Source of the DNA: Glebionis coronaria
Taxonomy: Eukaryota > Streptophyta > Magnoliopsida > Asterales > Asteraceae
Length of the DNA: 64,000 bases
Direction of reading: 5' to 3'
Assembly (NCBI GenBank): GCA_025667525.1
Contig: CM046877.1
Location: 622,378,262-622,442,261, forward strand
The first letter of the stretch is position 1. Each line of letters starts with the position of its first letter. Below are positions 1 through 12,196 of this stretch, in pieces. Under the pieces are notes generated by a model. The model worked only from the letters and a program-made list of their open reading frames with translations. It ran no database searches and was not told the origin of the DNA. Position numbers and translations under genes: made by a program.

Positions 1-289
1 ATCGGTGCACATACTAACTTCTGCTTTAGGTCTTCAAAGCTCTTCTCTCGTTCTTCCGTCCAGACGAATTTCTCCCCTTTTCGCATCAATTTGGTCAAAG
101 GTAGTGCTAAACGGGAAAAGTTCTCCATGAACCTACGGTAGTAACCAGCTAAGCCTAGGAAACTGCGATCCTCAGTCGCGGATGTCGTTCTTGGCCACTT
201 GGTAATAGCCTCAACCTTTGTTGGATCCATAGTGATTCCTTCTGCTGATACAATGTGACCTAAGAATGCCACCTTGTCTAACCAGAACT
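1..289 (-). pseudogene. pol: C-terminal RT / start of RNase H of the interrupted minus-strand gypsy pol
   Basis: The reverse complement translates without a stop. It contains FWLDKVAFLGHIVS, followed by a DPTKVEAI-like stretch, then FLGLAGYYRRF and PLTKLMRK. These are the signature blocks at the end of the Ty3/gypsy reverse transcriptase and its connection to RNase H. It is the continuation of the pol reading frame that stops at 10326, and the two pieces are separated by the nested element at 290-10320. Across the junction one base appears to be missing relative to the usual Lys-Cys-Glu-Phe-Trp codon series, so the frame may already have been broken. The fragment runs off the left edge. Confidence 0.92.
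285..289. repeat. Target-site duplication, left copy (GAACT)
   Basis: GAACT directly precedes the LTR start and recurs at 10321-10325 directly after the 3' LTR. Both copies fall within the RT codons of the minus-strand host element. Confidence 0.93.
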
Positions 290-2944
290 TGTAAAACCCG
301 TATTTAAAAATCAGAATATTTAAATACGCAGTTTAATTTTAATAAACTATATAATTATAAATTATTAGACAGAGATAGAAACGCAGAAATTAAATACGCA
401 ATCCCAGTTTATTTAAATACTATAAATATTACAGTTTATTCAGATAATAAGTATTTAGTCTCAGAAAATATTACAGATGAATTATTAAGTTCAGAAATAA
501 ATAAGGAAACGTTAACACTAATTACGCACTCAGTTTTATTTAAATACTGCAAATAATTAATTATTTAGAAAATGATTAAACGCTTAAGAAAAAAATTAAA
601 ACACGAGAAATATATTTACGTTTCAGAACGAGATTTTTAAGTACGAGCTTTACGTAAATAATTAAACGCGATTTAAAAAAAAGAGTATTTGTGCTCTTTG
701 GGCCGGTTTGTGAAAGAAAGGAAAAGAAAAAGAAAACTGGGCTAAGCCCATTTGGGGTAAGAAAAAGGAACGAGGGGTTTCCCTTTACACACACAGCGAA
801 CAAAAAAAAAAGATCTAGGGTTGCTCTTTGGTGGCCGCCGGCAGGGGAAACAAAGAGACGGAAGTCTCGAGTTTTTGATTCCCTTTCGATCCGAGTAGTG
901 GTACTCCATATTCAGAATCATAACGGTATTCAATCTTCCTTTTTCTTCATATGTCATGAATACAATGAGAGTGTTTCAGAACACATGGTTAGTTTATAAA
1001 CATGTTTTACGTTCGAATCAGTCGGGTTCTTGGGTCTAGATCACGAAAACCGAGAGTGAACAACTCTCGGTGTGTTTTTTTTTTTTTGGTGTACAGCCGA
1101 GGCCTAGTGCCTCGGTGGTGCCTTTGTTCGACCAGACACAGCCAAAACCCACGTAGGGGGTTATGTGAATTAGGGTGTCGGGTTGTTTTGGTGTAGGGAA
1201 CCAAGACCCTAATGAGTCTCGGTGGTTCCTTTTGGTCAGCCTGAACCCAAAAAGAAAACAAGCAGGGGCGTTTGGGATTAACAAGTATAAGGGTGTGTTT
1301 GGGTTTGTCAGAAACAAAAGCAGTGGGAACTTTGTAAAGTAACAGTGGGTGTATATAGCAAGCAGTGGGAACCACTGCATTAGCAGTGGGAACCACTGCA
1401 CTAACAGTGGGAACTTAGACAAGCAGGGGGAACTAAATAACTGGCAGTGGGAAATTAAATAGAACAGTGGGAACCACGAATTTATTTGTATTGGTAAATT
1501 AATTTATAATGAGTTATATAAATAAATTAATAATATTATCCAATTCTGTTTATCTAATTAATAAAATTAAATTAATTCTAGCTTTCATTTTATCCTATTA
1601 AAAACTTATGATTTATAAATAATTCTATTTAAAGATATTAAATTGGAAGTATTTTAAGATAGGAAACTTTTAATAATAACGAGTTACTATGTATAGCAAT
1701 ACCGGGGTATACATTTTACGATAATCAGAAATACCGAATACATTAAATCAGTAATAGTTACGAACAGTCAGAACTTACCAGATTATATACGATCAGTATT
1801 CAAGAATAATTTTAAATCCAACGAAAACAGTAAGAGCAGTAAAATAAAAAAACATCAGTCAACTTATTTTCGCGTACATTATTTATGTAGTATCCGGGAA
1901 GTCGGGGTCGATCCTGCAGCTTCATTACTGGACACGAGGTACGGATTTCCCGTCCTTTCAGTAAGGACTTCCTTTCTATGCATGATTAGGATTCCCCATC
2001 TTCAGCCAAATGTTTTTCCCCAGTATATGTTTAAACTTATCAGTAATCATGTTAAGAATTAAATAAATTGCCTGAGCATTATATACAAGCATGATTAGTT
2101 TATGTACTAGTTACGGAGGTACCGTAACCACGGCACTAGAGGCACCGGTGTCGTGACTCACATGCAGGAGAGTGATATCCTGCATCGTCCCACTCAGCTC
2201 AGCTTGGCCATTTTATCAGTATTATTAGTGGGGCGTATGGATGCATCCTAGGCTACAGTTTATAGTTTAGCAGGTGAATGTGGTGTGTGCTCTACATCCT
2301 TCACATTGGAGCTGATCCCTCCACCCAGCACAGTTATTTAGAGGTCACCCCTCTACAGCATGACGAGGTCACCCCTCTATGTATTCATGCAGCAGTTGTT
2401 ACAGCGCATGACCTATATAAGCTCTTGGCAATTAAAATACAATAAATGCATGTTATACAGATTTAACAAGTAACAGTTCAGTTTCATTATTGATAAATCA
2501 GACTTTACAGATTATTTACAGATTTCCACTGCAACTTTACTTATCAGTCTTACAGCTCCAGTATTTCATCATCTGTTCATTTCAGAATTTCCTTATCATG
2601 TTTTATATCCGTTCACTGGGCGTTATGCTCAGCCGTAGTTCCTTTCATGTTCTAACGGCAGGTACACCAGGACGCTTTTAGGATTCTAAGAGCATGTGCA
2701 TTTGGATGGAAGCTATCTAGACTTCTTACTTTATGCATTTCTTACATTATTCTGCTTATTTGGACATTGTTTAGTCCTTTCATTCAGTATTTACTTTTCA
2801 TGTTTTGGGCTTATGTTTGGATTGCCGATGGTTGATTCCGGTATTTCCTTTATGGTCAGCTAATGTTTTAGGACATTTACCTTATGCTTTGATGACACGC
2901 CATAAATACACGTAACGGTCCACTTATCCAAGTGGGGTGTTACA
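290..2944 (+). repeat. 5' LTR of the nested plus-strand gypsy element
   Basis: The 2655-bp repeat starts TGTAAAACCC and ends GTGTTACA. It has an AT-rich start, a T- and A-rich stretch with several GTGGGAACCACTG-type hairpin repeats at about 1320-1475, and a conserved 3' third with GAGGTCACCCCTCTA blocks near 2340-2375. The conserved third is shared at lower identity with the minus-strand LTR at 13367-16399 and the plus-strand LTR at 16400-18315, which marks related families. Short open frames inside it are not conserved as proteins and I do not call them genes. Confidence 0.95.
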
Positions 2945-2948
2945 ATTA

Positions 2949-2960
2949 TGGTATCAGAGC
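2949..2960 (+). other. Primer binding site (initiator-Met tRNA)
   Basis: TGGTATCAGAGC begins four bases after the LTR end, the standard Met-tRNA complement of plant LTR elements. It fixes the 5' LTR boundary and the plus orientation. Confidence 0.92.
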
Positions 2961-3119
2961 GCAAGGTTCGACCTGTAAGCTCTAAAACTTGACCTGTGAC
3001 TAGTGGGTAGTCACCAGGAACTTCCCAGAGTTTGGCGTTGTTATCTTTCATGTTTCTCATGGATTATTCAGTCAGTTTTCTTTATTTATCAGTCAGTTTT
3101 CTTAAAGTTTTGACTAAGT

Positions 3120-3600
3120 AAAAGGTTGGTACAGAACTGGCCGTACTTAGTCGCATGTGCTTTTTAGCTAGCTTTCGTTTTGGTGAACTGACCATAGGCG
3201 TTCACCCTTGCCCGTTCAGATTTTGTATTGGTAAACTGACCATAGGCGTTTACCCTTACTCATGACAGATTCATGTTTTCAGTCAGATATTACTTGGTGA
3301 ACCAGCCATAAACGTTCACCATTTCTCAAGTCAAATTTCATGTTTTTTTAGTCAAATGATGTTTTGTGAACCGATCCACAGTTGTTCACCTTTGTCATAT
3401 CAGGACATTTCATAAATTTTGACAAGTATGGATTGAACTACATCCATCCATATTTAGTCCGGGATTATAAATTTCTATACATGACAGTTCTCAGAAAATT
3501 TTGACCAGTATGGATCAAACCAGAATAGCCCATACTTAGTCTCATGTTTTCTTCTTTGAATTATGTGGATTGAACCATAGCCGTCCGCATCAGTTGATGT
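3120..3600 (+). repeat. Degenerate tandem repeats in the leader of the plus-strand gypsy element
   Basis: A block like GTGAACTGACCATAGGCGTT followed by CACC recurs about every 80-95 bp (near 3180, 3232, 3296, 3366, with weaker copies to 3580), with decay between copies. The minus-strand relative has a single related copy at about 13080-13105, so the leader was amplified in the plus family. No coding potential is seen here. Confidence 0.7.
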
Positions 3601-4009
3601 TGAACCTCAGTCGATTATACTTTTATGATCTTTGTAACAATCAAATTTTCAAACCCTCACGTTGATGTCATCTATATTATGATTCAGTTTCATGTCTCCT
3701 TACGAGGGTTATGTTTTCAGCAAAATAATGATGTTTTCATGTTAAGATACACAAGAACTTCAGTAAAACCCGTTTTCATGATAAATCATAATTGGCTTTC
3801 ATTAATCATGCTTCATGCTGACCACTGTTGGGACATCAATTATACCATACTTTTCAGCCTTGAAACAACCAACAGTAAGTCGACGCAGGAATTGTCAGCC
3901 TAACATGTTACTAATTTCAGATCAGTTTACTATCGTTTAAATCAAATTATTTTCTTGATCATGTCAGACAAACGACACCAGTGTCGATCATCCCATAAAA
4001 TATCCACCA

Positions 4010-4205
4010 GTGCTATGTACGGTATTCCATATGTACCCCATGTACAATGTCTCAGTTATACTCAATGTACAGTATTCCATATATACTCCATGTACAACAT
4101 TTCACGTGTACTCCAGGTACAGAGTCTCAGATATGCTCCATGTGAAATATTCATTTTGTACTTCAGGTACAGTAGTCCAGGTGTACTCCAGGTACCCTAC
4201 TCCAT
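4010..4205 (+). repeat. Minisatellite with a unit of about 30 bp (ACTCCATGTACA-like)
   Basis: Successive units read like CCATATGTACCCCATGTACA, CTCAATGTACAG, CTCCAGGTACAG, with six or seven imperfect copies. The array creates short open frames that are repeat artefacts. It lies upstream of the decayed gag remnant. Confidence 0.75.
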
Positions 4206-4285
4206 GGATATTTCTAATCGATCCTTAATCATCCCAGGCGTTTCCACTTGTCGATATTCTACCAGGTGTTGATGCTGCTCGTGAG

Positions 4286-6213
4286 TTGAAGATTTTACCA
4301 GATGCTGATGCTGCTAACACTCTGAAGACCTCACAATTGCTGATGCTGCTAATACTTTCAAGATTCCTCAAGATGCTGATGTCGTTTATACTTCGAAGAC
4401 TCTGCAGAAATAGGGACGTAAACTATAATTTGAAATTTCGGGCAAGAATAAATTTCAATCATCAGACACTACCATCCTATTCCATGCTTTTACTTCCTCA
4501 GTTAGACGTCACACTTCACTCAGCCAATCTTTCTGTCAGAAGAGTGGGAACTGGCAACCAGCCGGCCACTCAGCAAAAATAATTATATGAATCACGGTCA
4601 TGATAATGACCGTCATAAAGTGACAGACAAAGCAGTAGTGACAATCACCGTGCTTATAATTAATCAGTCAGTAACCATCGGAACTCCGGAACAGACGTGA
4701 CCAGAAATACAAGAGGTCAGTAGTCTAACCGGTCCGCCAATCCTAGCAGTTACCAAAATTTTCAGCCTTGTTCAGATTTATCTATTAAAATACATGTCCA
4801 GACAACAGTCAAGACACGGGTCTCAAATATCATTTCAGAAGACACATATTAGGACACCAGTCATGGTACACGTCGTACGAATCTTTCCTCAAAATACGAG
4901 TCAGGACTCATAACTCCGTATATTCTAAACCAGGCCCTCAACGATTCAGGGCACCCTCCAAGGGGAAACCACTCGCTTTATTATGCCACGCATAAATTAG
5001 ATCATTTGAAAAATTCAGTCACCACCACTGGAGTATTGTTCAGGTTAAACACACAGTATTCACTCTGTGAAATTATAGACGAACACATTCAGATAAAAGG
5101 TCGCCATGTTTACTTCACGTATTCCTATGTCAGCATTATGTAAATCAGGTATTTACCTACCTCTCAGCCGAAAGGACTCCACAGAATCACCTATATTATT
5201 AAGGTTTTCTTTCAATCAACGATAAGATCTGTCTTACTAAATTCTAAATATATTATTATACTTTCTGCCAGAAAAATCAGTACAAATTTCGTCTACCTTA
5301 CAAGCACGTGGCTTGTCAGTCCATAGCTACGAAGACTTTTACCTACCTGTTATAAATTCACTTTTGAAATTCCTTAAATTCATGATCAGTAGATTATTCC
5401 GGAGTTCCAGATATAATTTCAGAAAGTTTTCCAGAAATCCCTTCCTAACCACGAGACAGAAATTTAACATCGAGCTAGTCTCAAGAACAGAACCTGTTTT
5501 CAGAACTCTTGATCACAGGGCTTTAGCTAAGTTAAACGAGTTGCAGTATTGCTGCAAGAGATACCGAAATGAGGCTTTATTCGCCCCAGCGCACCATCAG
5601 GAAGTGCGCCGTTTCCGTCTATCAAGAAGAAGGCCGGTATCATGAGGTCATGTATCGACCATTGAAATTTCTTTTTCTACAAGATCACCATTCTTAATCA
5701 ATGTTCAGTCCATGAATAGCAGGTTTATCTGATCTGCTACGATGTCTTAAATATTTTCTAGAACGATTCACGATCATACCACCAACAGTGCTGAGAGAAA
5801 GAACACGAGGTTTTCTAGACTGTTGTTACACACGATATAGTCTCTCTAAAATTTTGAAATTATACTTCTGAACTCCCTAATGCTCGGCTATCTTATGGAA
5901 TTTATGAATAAAAATTTTCCCAAGATTCTCAGACGAACTCGTCAGCATATTCATTGATGACATTCTGATCTACCAAATCCTAAAGGAGAACACGAGAATC
6001 ATCTTCTCACAGTTGTACAGAATCTTCGGTAGGAGAAGAAATTATATACGCAGATTTCTAGATATGAATCCCAGTAGAACAAGGTGGCATTTCTTGACCA
6101 CACTATTTCAGAAGAAAGGAATTTTAGATAATCCTGCGAAGGTGAAGGCCATCACCAGATGGCCACGACCGACGCCGGTGAATGAAGTACAAAATTTTCC
6201 AAAACTCAATTGA
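4286..6213 (+). pseudogene. Heavily decayed gag-pol relic of the plus-strand gypsy element
   Basis: Scattered matches to a gypsy polyprotein survive in the right order. At about 4520-4580 the peptide GNQPATQQK recalls the gag tail of the minus-strand relative (SQPATQQ). At about 5460-5660 there is FNIELVSRTEPV then LAKLNELQ, a distorted start of RT. At about 5930-5975 FIDDIL marks the RT catalytic box. At about 6110-6205 KKGILDNPAKVKAITRWPRP is the end of RT. Frames change between pieces and stops are frequent. Protease, zinc knuckle and integrase were not recognised. The decay is far greater than the LTR divergence. Confidence 0.75.
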
Positions 6214-7585
6214 CTGCTACCGCAGAAATTGCTGACAGTTTCCACCATAAATTTTTCTATGGCTGTCCAATCAGATTTCCACCAGAAGGTCCCATAATCT
6301 CATCGCACATTGATGCAGCTATGTTCATATCTAATGCCTGACATACCTCAGGTTCAAGATAGAACACCGACATGCTATTACTACTAGTAGAAATTCCAGA
6401 TCCGAAAGGAGACAAGACTCCATGGAGATTGTTATCAGTTTACCACAGACTCAGAGAAAGCATGATACTATCTAAGTTATCATCAACCATGTAATCAGCA
6501 TGCGCGTCTCTTTCATCCGAAAGGATCACGTAGTAGCAGATCTGCAGAAAATGTTAAAATTCAGCAGTAAATCATACGAATTCAAGGCATTCCTTTGACC
6601 ATCATATCAGACAGGATTCATGTTCACAATCAAGTGTATGTTCACGCCCACTTTAAATTCATGTTTATTTTCACTTTCACGTTTACGTCGCATTCGCGGT
6701 ATGATGATGTTTCAGTTCATCTTTATGCTATCTCATAATTTAAGCTCACGTATGTGTTCATAACATTGTTCACGTTCAAGTTCGTGTGCCAATTCACGAT
6801 ACACGTTTCTCAGTCTATTACCGAATACGGTTACAGAAAGCTTGAGAGACCAGACTCAAGTTTAGCACAACTATTCCATAACCAGGCAGACGTTTCACAT
6901 CTCAGGCCGTATCATTTGACATTCATTCCTCAGTCAGCATACGTTCATGATATGTTCTAGTATCACGTTCACAGTATGATTCACTTATCATATTCTAATT
7001 CCATGCCAGCGCTCCTCATATAATTATGAACCACGTTCACAATTGCTCACTTAGCATGTTCACAATTGTTCACGTAGTTCGTCCCTATATATATTCTCAG
7101 CAGCTTGCTCAGAGATATAAATGTTATCTTTTCAGGATAATTGTATGTACCGTTTCATGTATACTACATGCTATAGCTTATTCATTCAGGTTCAGAAAAT
7201 CCATCTTAAGTATGGAACCAGAAGCTATTCAGCATCAACAGGACAGGGTCATCAGGACCAAGATTTTATTTATTATGTTAGACCTTTGAAGAAATTGTTT
7301 CGAGCGGGAGGCCACTCGAAACGGAGGAGTCCATCCGGACCTCTCATCCATTTCCTTCTATAAGCCAGTTATATTCTTTCAGTCATGTCACGTTCCATGT
7401 CATTTTCAGTCATGTCACGTTACGTCTTCACTTCAGTCATGTCATGTTTATACCTATCAGCAGCATTATGTCTTAATTAGAAGACAATTTATCCTTCAGC
7501 TTAATTGTCTTTTCAGTCTACGTGTTCTTTCAGTTTTTATAACCTCATCAGCTTATTACCTTAATTCGAGGAAGAATTTATCCTT
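6214..7585 (+). other. Non-coding 3' interior of the plus-strand gypsy element
   Basis: No integrase or RNase H motif could be recognised in about 1.4 kb. Short repeats of the type TTTCAGTCATGTCACGTT occur three times at about 7378-7450, and ACGTTCACA-like words recur at 6640-7080. Confidence 0.6.
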
Positions 7586-7666
7586 TTTAGAGGGGAAGAA
7601 TTGTAAAACCCAGTATAGTCGTATCTTTAATTCGGGGACGAATTATTGTTTTTAGAGGGGAAGAAT
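7586..7666 (+). other. Polypurine tract, tandemly duplicated with the LTR start
   Basis: TTTTTAGAGGGGAAGAAT immediately precedes TGTAAAACCC twice, with the LTR-start words at 7602 and 7667 (65 bp apart). The second is the functional LTR boundary, because the LTR homology to 290-2944 begins there. The first is a copy of the purine tract plus about 10 bp of U3. Confidence 0.85.
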
Positions 7667-10320
7667 TGTAAAACCCGTATTTAAAAATCAGAATATTTAA
7701 ATACGCAGTTTAATTTTAATAAACTATATAAGTATAAATTATTAGACAGAGATAGAAACGCAGAAATTAAATACGCAATCCCAGTTTATTTAAATACTAT
7801 AAATATTACAGTTTATTCAGATAATAAGTATTTAGTCTCAGAAAATATTACAGATGAATTATTAAGTTCAGAAATAAATAAGGAAACGTTAACACTAATT
7901 ACGCACTCAGTTTTATTTAAATACTACAAATAATTAATTATTCAGAAAATGATTAAACGTTTAAGAAAAAAAATAAAACACGAGAAATATATTTACGTTT
8001 TAGAACGAGATTTTTAAGTACGAGCTTTACGTAAATAATTAAACGCGATTTAAAAAAAGAGTATTTGCTCTCTTTGGGCCGGTTTGTGAAAGAAAGGAAA
8101 AGAAAAAGAAAATTGGGCTAAGCCCATTTGGGGTAAGAAAAAGGAACGGGGGGTTTCCCTTTACACACACATCGAACAAAAAAAAAAGATCTAGGGTTGC
8201 TCTTTGGTGGCCGCCGGCTGGGGAAACAAAGAGACGGAAGTCTCGAGTTTTTGATTCCCTTTCGATCCGAGTAGTGGTACTCCATATTCAGAATCATAAC
8301 GGTATTCAATCTTCCTTTTTCTTCATATGTCACGAATACAATGAGAGTGTTTCAGAACACATGGTTAGTTTATAAACATGTTTTACGTTCGAATCAGTCG
8401 GGTTCTTGGGTCTAGATCACGAAAACCGAGAGTGAACAACTCTCGGTGTGTTTTTTTTTTTTTGGTGTACAGCCGAGGCCTAGTGCCTCGGTGGTGCCTT
8501 TGTTCGACTAGACACAGCCAAAACCCACGCAGGGGGTTATGTGAATTAGGGTGTCGGGTTGTTTTGGTGTAGGGAACCGAGACCCTAATGAGTCTCGGTG
8601 GTTCCTTTTGGTCAGCCTGAACCCAAAAAGAAAACAAGCAGGGGCGTTTGGGATTAACAAGTATAAGGGTGTGTTTGGGTTTGTCAGAAACAAAAGCAGT
8701 GGGAACTTTGTAAAGTAACAGTAGGTGTATATAGCAAGCAGTGGGAACCACTGCATTAGCAGTGGGAACCACTGCACTAACAGTGGGAACTTAGACAAGC
8801 AGGGGGAACTAAATAACTGGCAGTGGGAAATTAAATAGAACAGTGGGAACCACGAATTTATTTGTATTGGTAAATTAATTTATAATGAGTTATATAAATA
8901 AATTAATAATATTATCCAATTCTGTTTATCTAATTAATAAAATTAATTTAATTCTAGCTTTCATTTTATCCTATTAAAAACTTATGATTTATAAATAATT
9001 CTATTTAAAGATATTAAATTGGAAGTATTTTAAGATAGGAAAATTTTAATAATAACGAGTTACTATGTATAGCAATACCGGGGTATACATTTTACGATAA
9101 TCAGAAATACCGAATACATTAAATCAGTAATAGTTACGAACAGTCAGAACTTACCAGATTATATACGATCAGTATTCAAGAATAATTTTAAATCCAACGA
9201 AAACAGTAAGAGCAGTAAAATAAATAAACATCAGTCAACTTATTTTCGCGTACATTATTTATGTAGTATCCGGGAAGTCGGGGTCGATCCTGTAGCTTCA
9301 TTACTGAACACGAGGTAAGGATTTCCCGTCCTTTCAGTAAGGACTTCCTTTCTATGCATGATTAGGATTCCCCATCTTCAGCCAAATATTTTTCCCCAGT
9401 ATATGTTTAAACTTATCAGTAATCATGTTAAGATTTAAATAAATTGCCTGAGCATTATATACAAGCATGATTAGTTTATGTACTAGTTACGGAGGTACCG
9501 TAACCACGGCACTAGAGGCACCGGTGTCGTGACTCACATGCAGGAGAGTGATATCCTGCATCGTCCCACTCAGCTTAGCTTGGCCATTTTATCAGTATTG
9601 TTAGTGGGGCGTATGGATGCATCCTAGGCTACAGTTTACAGTTTAGCAGGTGAATGTGGTGTGTGCTCTACATCCTTCACATTAGAGCTGATCCCTCCAC
9701 CCAGCACAGTTATTTAGAGGTCACCCCTCTACAGCATGACGAGGTCACCCCTCTATGTATTCATGCAGCAGTTGTTACAGCGCATAACCTATATAAGCTA
9801 TTGGCAATTAAAATACAGTAAATGCATGTTATACAGATTTAACAGATAACAGTTCAGTTTCATTATTGATAAATCAGACTTTACAGATTATTTACAGATT
9901 TCCACTGCAACTTTACTTATCAGTCTTACAGCTCCAGTATTTCATCATCTGTTCATTTCAGAATTTCCTTATCATGTTTTATATCCGTTCACTGGGCGTT
10001 ATGCTCAGCCGTAGTTCCTTTCATGTTCTAACGGCAGGTACACCAGGACGCTTTTAGGATTCTAAGAGCATGTGCATTTGGATGGAAGCTATCCAGACTT
10101 CTTACTTTATGCATTTCTTACATTATTCTGCTGATTTGGACATTGTTTAGTCCTTTCATTCAGTATTTACTTTTCATGTTTTGGGCTTATGTTTGGATTG
10201 CCGATGGTTGATTCCGGTATTTCCTTTATGGTCAGCTAATGTTTTAGGACATTTACCTTATGCTTTGATGACACGCCATAAATACACGTAACGGTCCACT
10301 TATCCAAGTGGGGTGTTACA
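7667..10320 (+). repeat. 3' LTR of the nested plus-strand gypsy element
   Basis: The 2654-bp repeat is collinear with 290-2944 and differs at scattered single bases and small indels (about 1-2% by eye). It ends GTGTTACA and is followed by the GAACT target duplication. Confidence 0.95.
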
Positions 10321-10325
10321 GAACT
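10321..10325. repeat. Target-site duplication, right copy (GAACT)
   Basis: It matches 285-289 and lies inside the RT of the minus-strand host element. Confidence 0.93.
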
Positions 10326-11743
10326 ACACTTGGATAATTTAGCATACATCTGCTTCTGGCGAAGAATTTGTAACACTGTACGAAGATGGTCTTCGTGTTC
10401 CTCCTTGGACTTAGAGAAAATCATAATGTCGTCAATGAAGACAATGATGAACTTTTCCAGAAATTCATGGAAGATTTTGTTCATCAAATCCATGAACACT
10501 GCTGGAGAATTGGTAAGGCCAAATGGCATGACTACAACTTTGTAGTGGCCATAGCGTGTACGGAAAGCAGTCTTGGCGATGCCCTGCTCTTTAACCCGTA
10601 GCTGATGATAGCCCGACCTCAGATCAATCTGGGAGAAATGTTTGGCCCCTTGGAGTTGGTCAAACAAATTGTCAATTCGTGGTAGAGGATACCTATTCCT
10701 GATGGTGATCTTGTTGAGCTCGCGATAATCTATGCAAAGACGCATACTGCCGTCCTTCTTCTTCACGAATAAGACTGGTGCGCCCCATGGAGATGCGCTC
10801 GGTCGAATGAAGCGTCGTTCCAGAAGTTCTTGCAATTGATCCTTTAGCTCCTTCAACTCTATGGGAGCCATGCGATAAGGAGCCTTGGAAACCGGCTCAG
10901 CTCCTGGAATGAGCTCGATATTAAACTCTACTTCACGTGCAGGTGGTATGCCCGGAAGTTCTTCTAGAAATACATCTGGAAATTCTGACACTATCAGCTG
11001 ATTCTGAATTGATGGAGATTCAGCATCCATGTTATGAACAGTAGCTAGATAGCCCTCCCAACCATGTGAAAGTAATGCACGTGCTTGCAGGGTTGATATG
11101 ATTTGTACAGACCTTTCGGGTATGAACCCGTTGTGAATGTACTCTGGTGCATTAACATCACCAAAGATGACTTGATATGAATGACAGTCTATGGTAGCAT
11201 GATGTTTGGATAGCCAGTCCATGCCCAATATCATGTCAAAATCATTCATGTCCAGCGGAAGTGTGTCAACAGGACGAATCTTGTCGTCAAACTCTAGGGG
11301 AAGGATCTTGTACACATGGGTTATGCGTACAGAGTCTCTTAAAGGCGTGGAAATGTCTAGTACATTCTCTAATGACATTGGGGATATCCTAACATTCTTA
11401 GCATAAACAGTAGAAATGACCGAATGAGTAGCACCCGTGTCAAATAGAACACATGTAGCTTGACCATACATATACAAGATTCCAGTTATGGTACTTGTAG
11501 ACTTGTTGGCCTGATCGCGAGAAGTCGTGTAAACGCGTCCACTAGTAGAAGGTGGCTTAGTATCCGCATGTCCCGATGTGCCCTCCATCTCGCCCTTGCG
11601 GCAGTCCTTCATGCGATGGCCAGGGAGACCACACTTGTAGCATGCGTCGCTGTCACGGCGACATGGCCCTGGGTACCTACGGTTGCAGGTTGTGCAAAGA
11701 GGATGAGTATATCCTCCAGCAAGTGTCCTTGCTGGCTGAGAGC

Positions 11744-11817
11744 CTGATGAGAACAGTATACATGAGACATGACAATAGGTACAAAGGAAAATGCGTAAAA
11801 TTCGTAAGATGTAATAC
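11744..11817 (-). other. Putative intron 3 upstream of the zinc knuckle (74 bp)
   Basis: Donor ACTG|GTATTA and acceptor TTCTCATCAG|GCTCTC. The frame continues from [15 protein letters not shown] into the CCHC knuckle. Confidence 0.55.
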
Positions 11818-11897
11818 CAGTGATAGCTAGAGGGTTAGGCTGTGAACCTCTTTGGTTCTGGTCCCTCCCGTTACCATGATTCCTCGTAGAAGATTCT

Positions 11898-11959
11898 CTA
11901 ATGTGTCAGAATTATGAACTATTGCATGTAAAAATAAGAAAATGAGTAAGTATAAGGAC
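11898..11959 (-). other. Putative intron 2 in gag (62 bp)
   Basis: Donor GTCCTT after AGCAGCAG and acceptor ACATTAG before AGAATCTTC. It is short for a plant intron, but the frame continues through NSNSSRESSTRNHG. Confidence 0.5.
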
Positions 11960-12106
11960 CTGCTGCTGTTGGAGTTTCCAGCGTTGTTACGGTAATTATC
12001 ATTACCGCCACGCCAATCCGTAGCAAAACGGTCGTGAGTCTGACCGTTTCCCTTGGGCTGAGTAGGATGTTGCTGAGTAGCCGGTTGAGACCAGTCCCCC
12101 AGTCTT

Positions 12107-12196
12107 CTGCCTGGAAGATGTAGTTTAAAAGAGATATTAATACTGACATATACTAAAAGAATACGGTTTGGTCACCACTGAATAACGAATGTTTAC
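12107..12196 (-). other. Putative intron 1 in gag (90 bp)
   Basis: On the minus strand the donor is AG|GTAAAC and the acceptor CCAGGCAG|AAGACTGG. Removing it restores the frame into RLGDWSQPATQQHP. It contains stops if unspliced. A nearer AG (TTCCAG) would put the frame out. Confidence 0.55.

Larger units (their letters stand above)
290..10320 (+). mobile_element. Complete nested Ty3/gypsy-type LTR retrotransposon, plus strand, non-autonomous
   Basis: A 10.03-kb element is bounded by two long direct repeats (290-2944 and 7667-10320). Each begins TGTAAAACCC and ends GGGGTGTTACA. A Met-tRNA primer site follows the first LTR and a purine tract precedes the second. The 5-bp sequence GAACT occurs immediately outside both ends (285-289 and 10321-10325), which is the target-site duplication. 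By eye the LTRs are about 98-99% identical, implying recent insertion. The 4.7-kb interior has no intact gag or pol, only decayed traces at about 4510-6210, so it probably moved using proteins supplied by relatives. Confidence 0.95.

Noticed and set aside
1007..1422. Overlapping 128-129 residue frames on the minus strand of the LTR (and copies at 8383-8798)
   Set aside because: They lie inside LTR repeats, contain GTGGGAACCACTG repeat translations, and no domain is recognisable.
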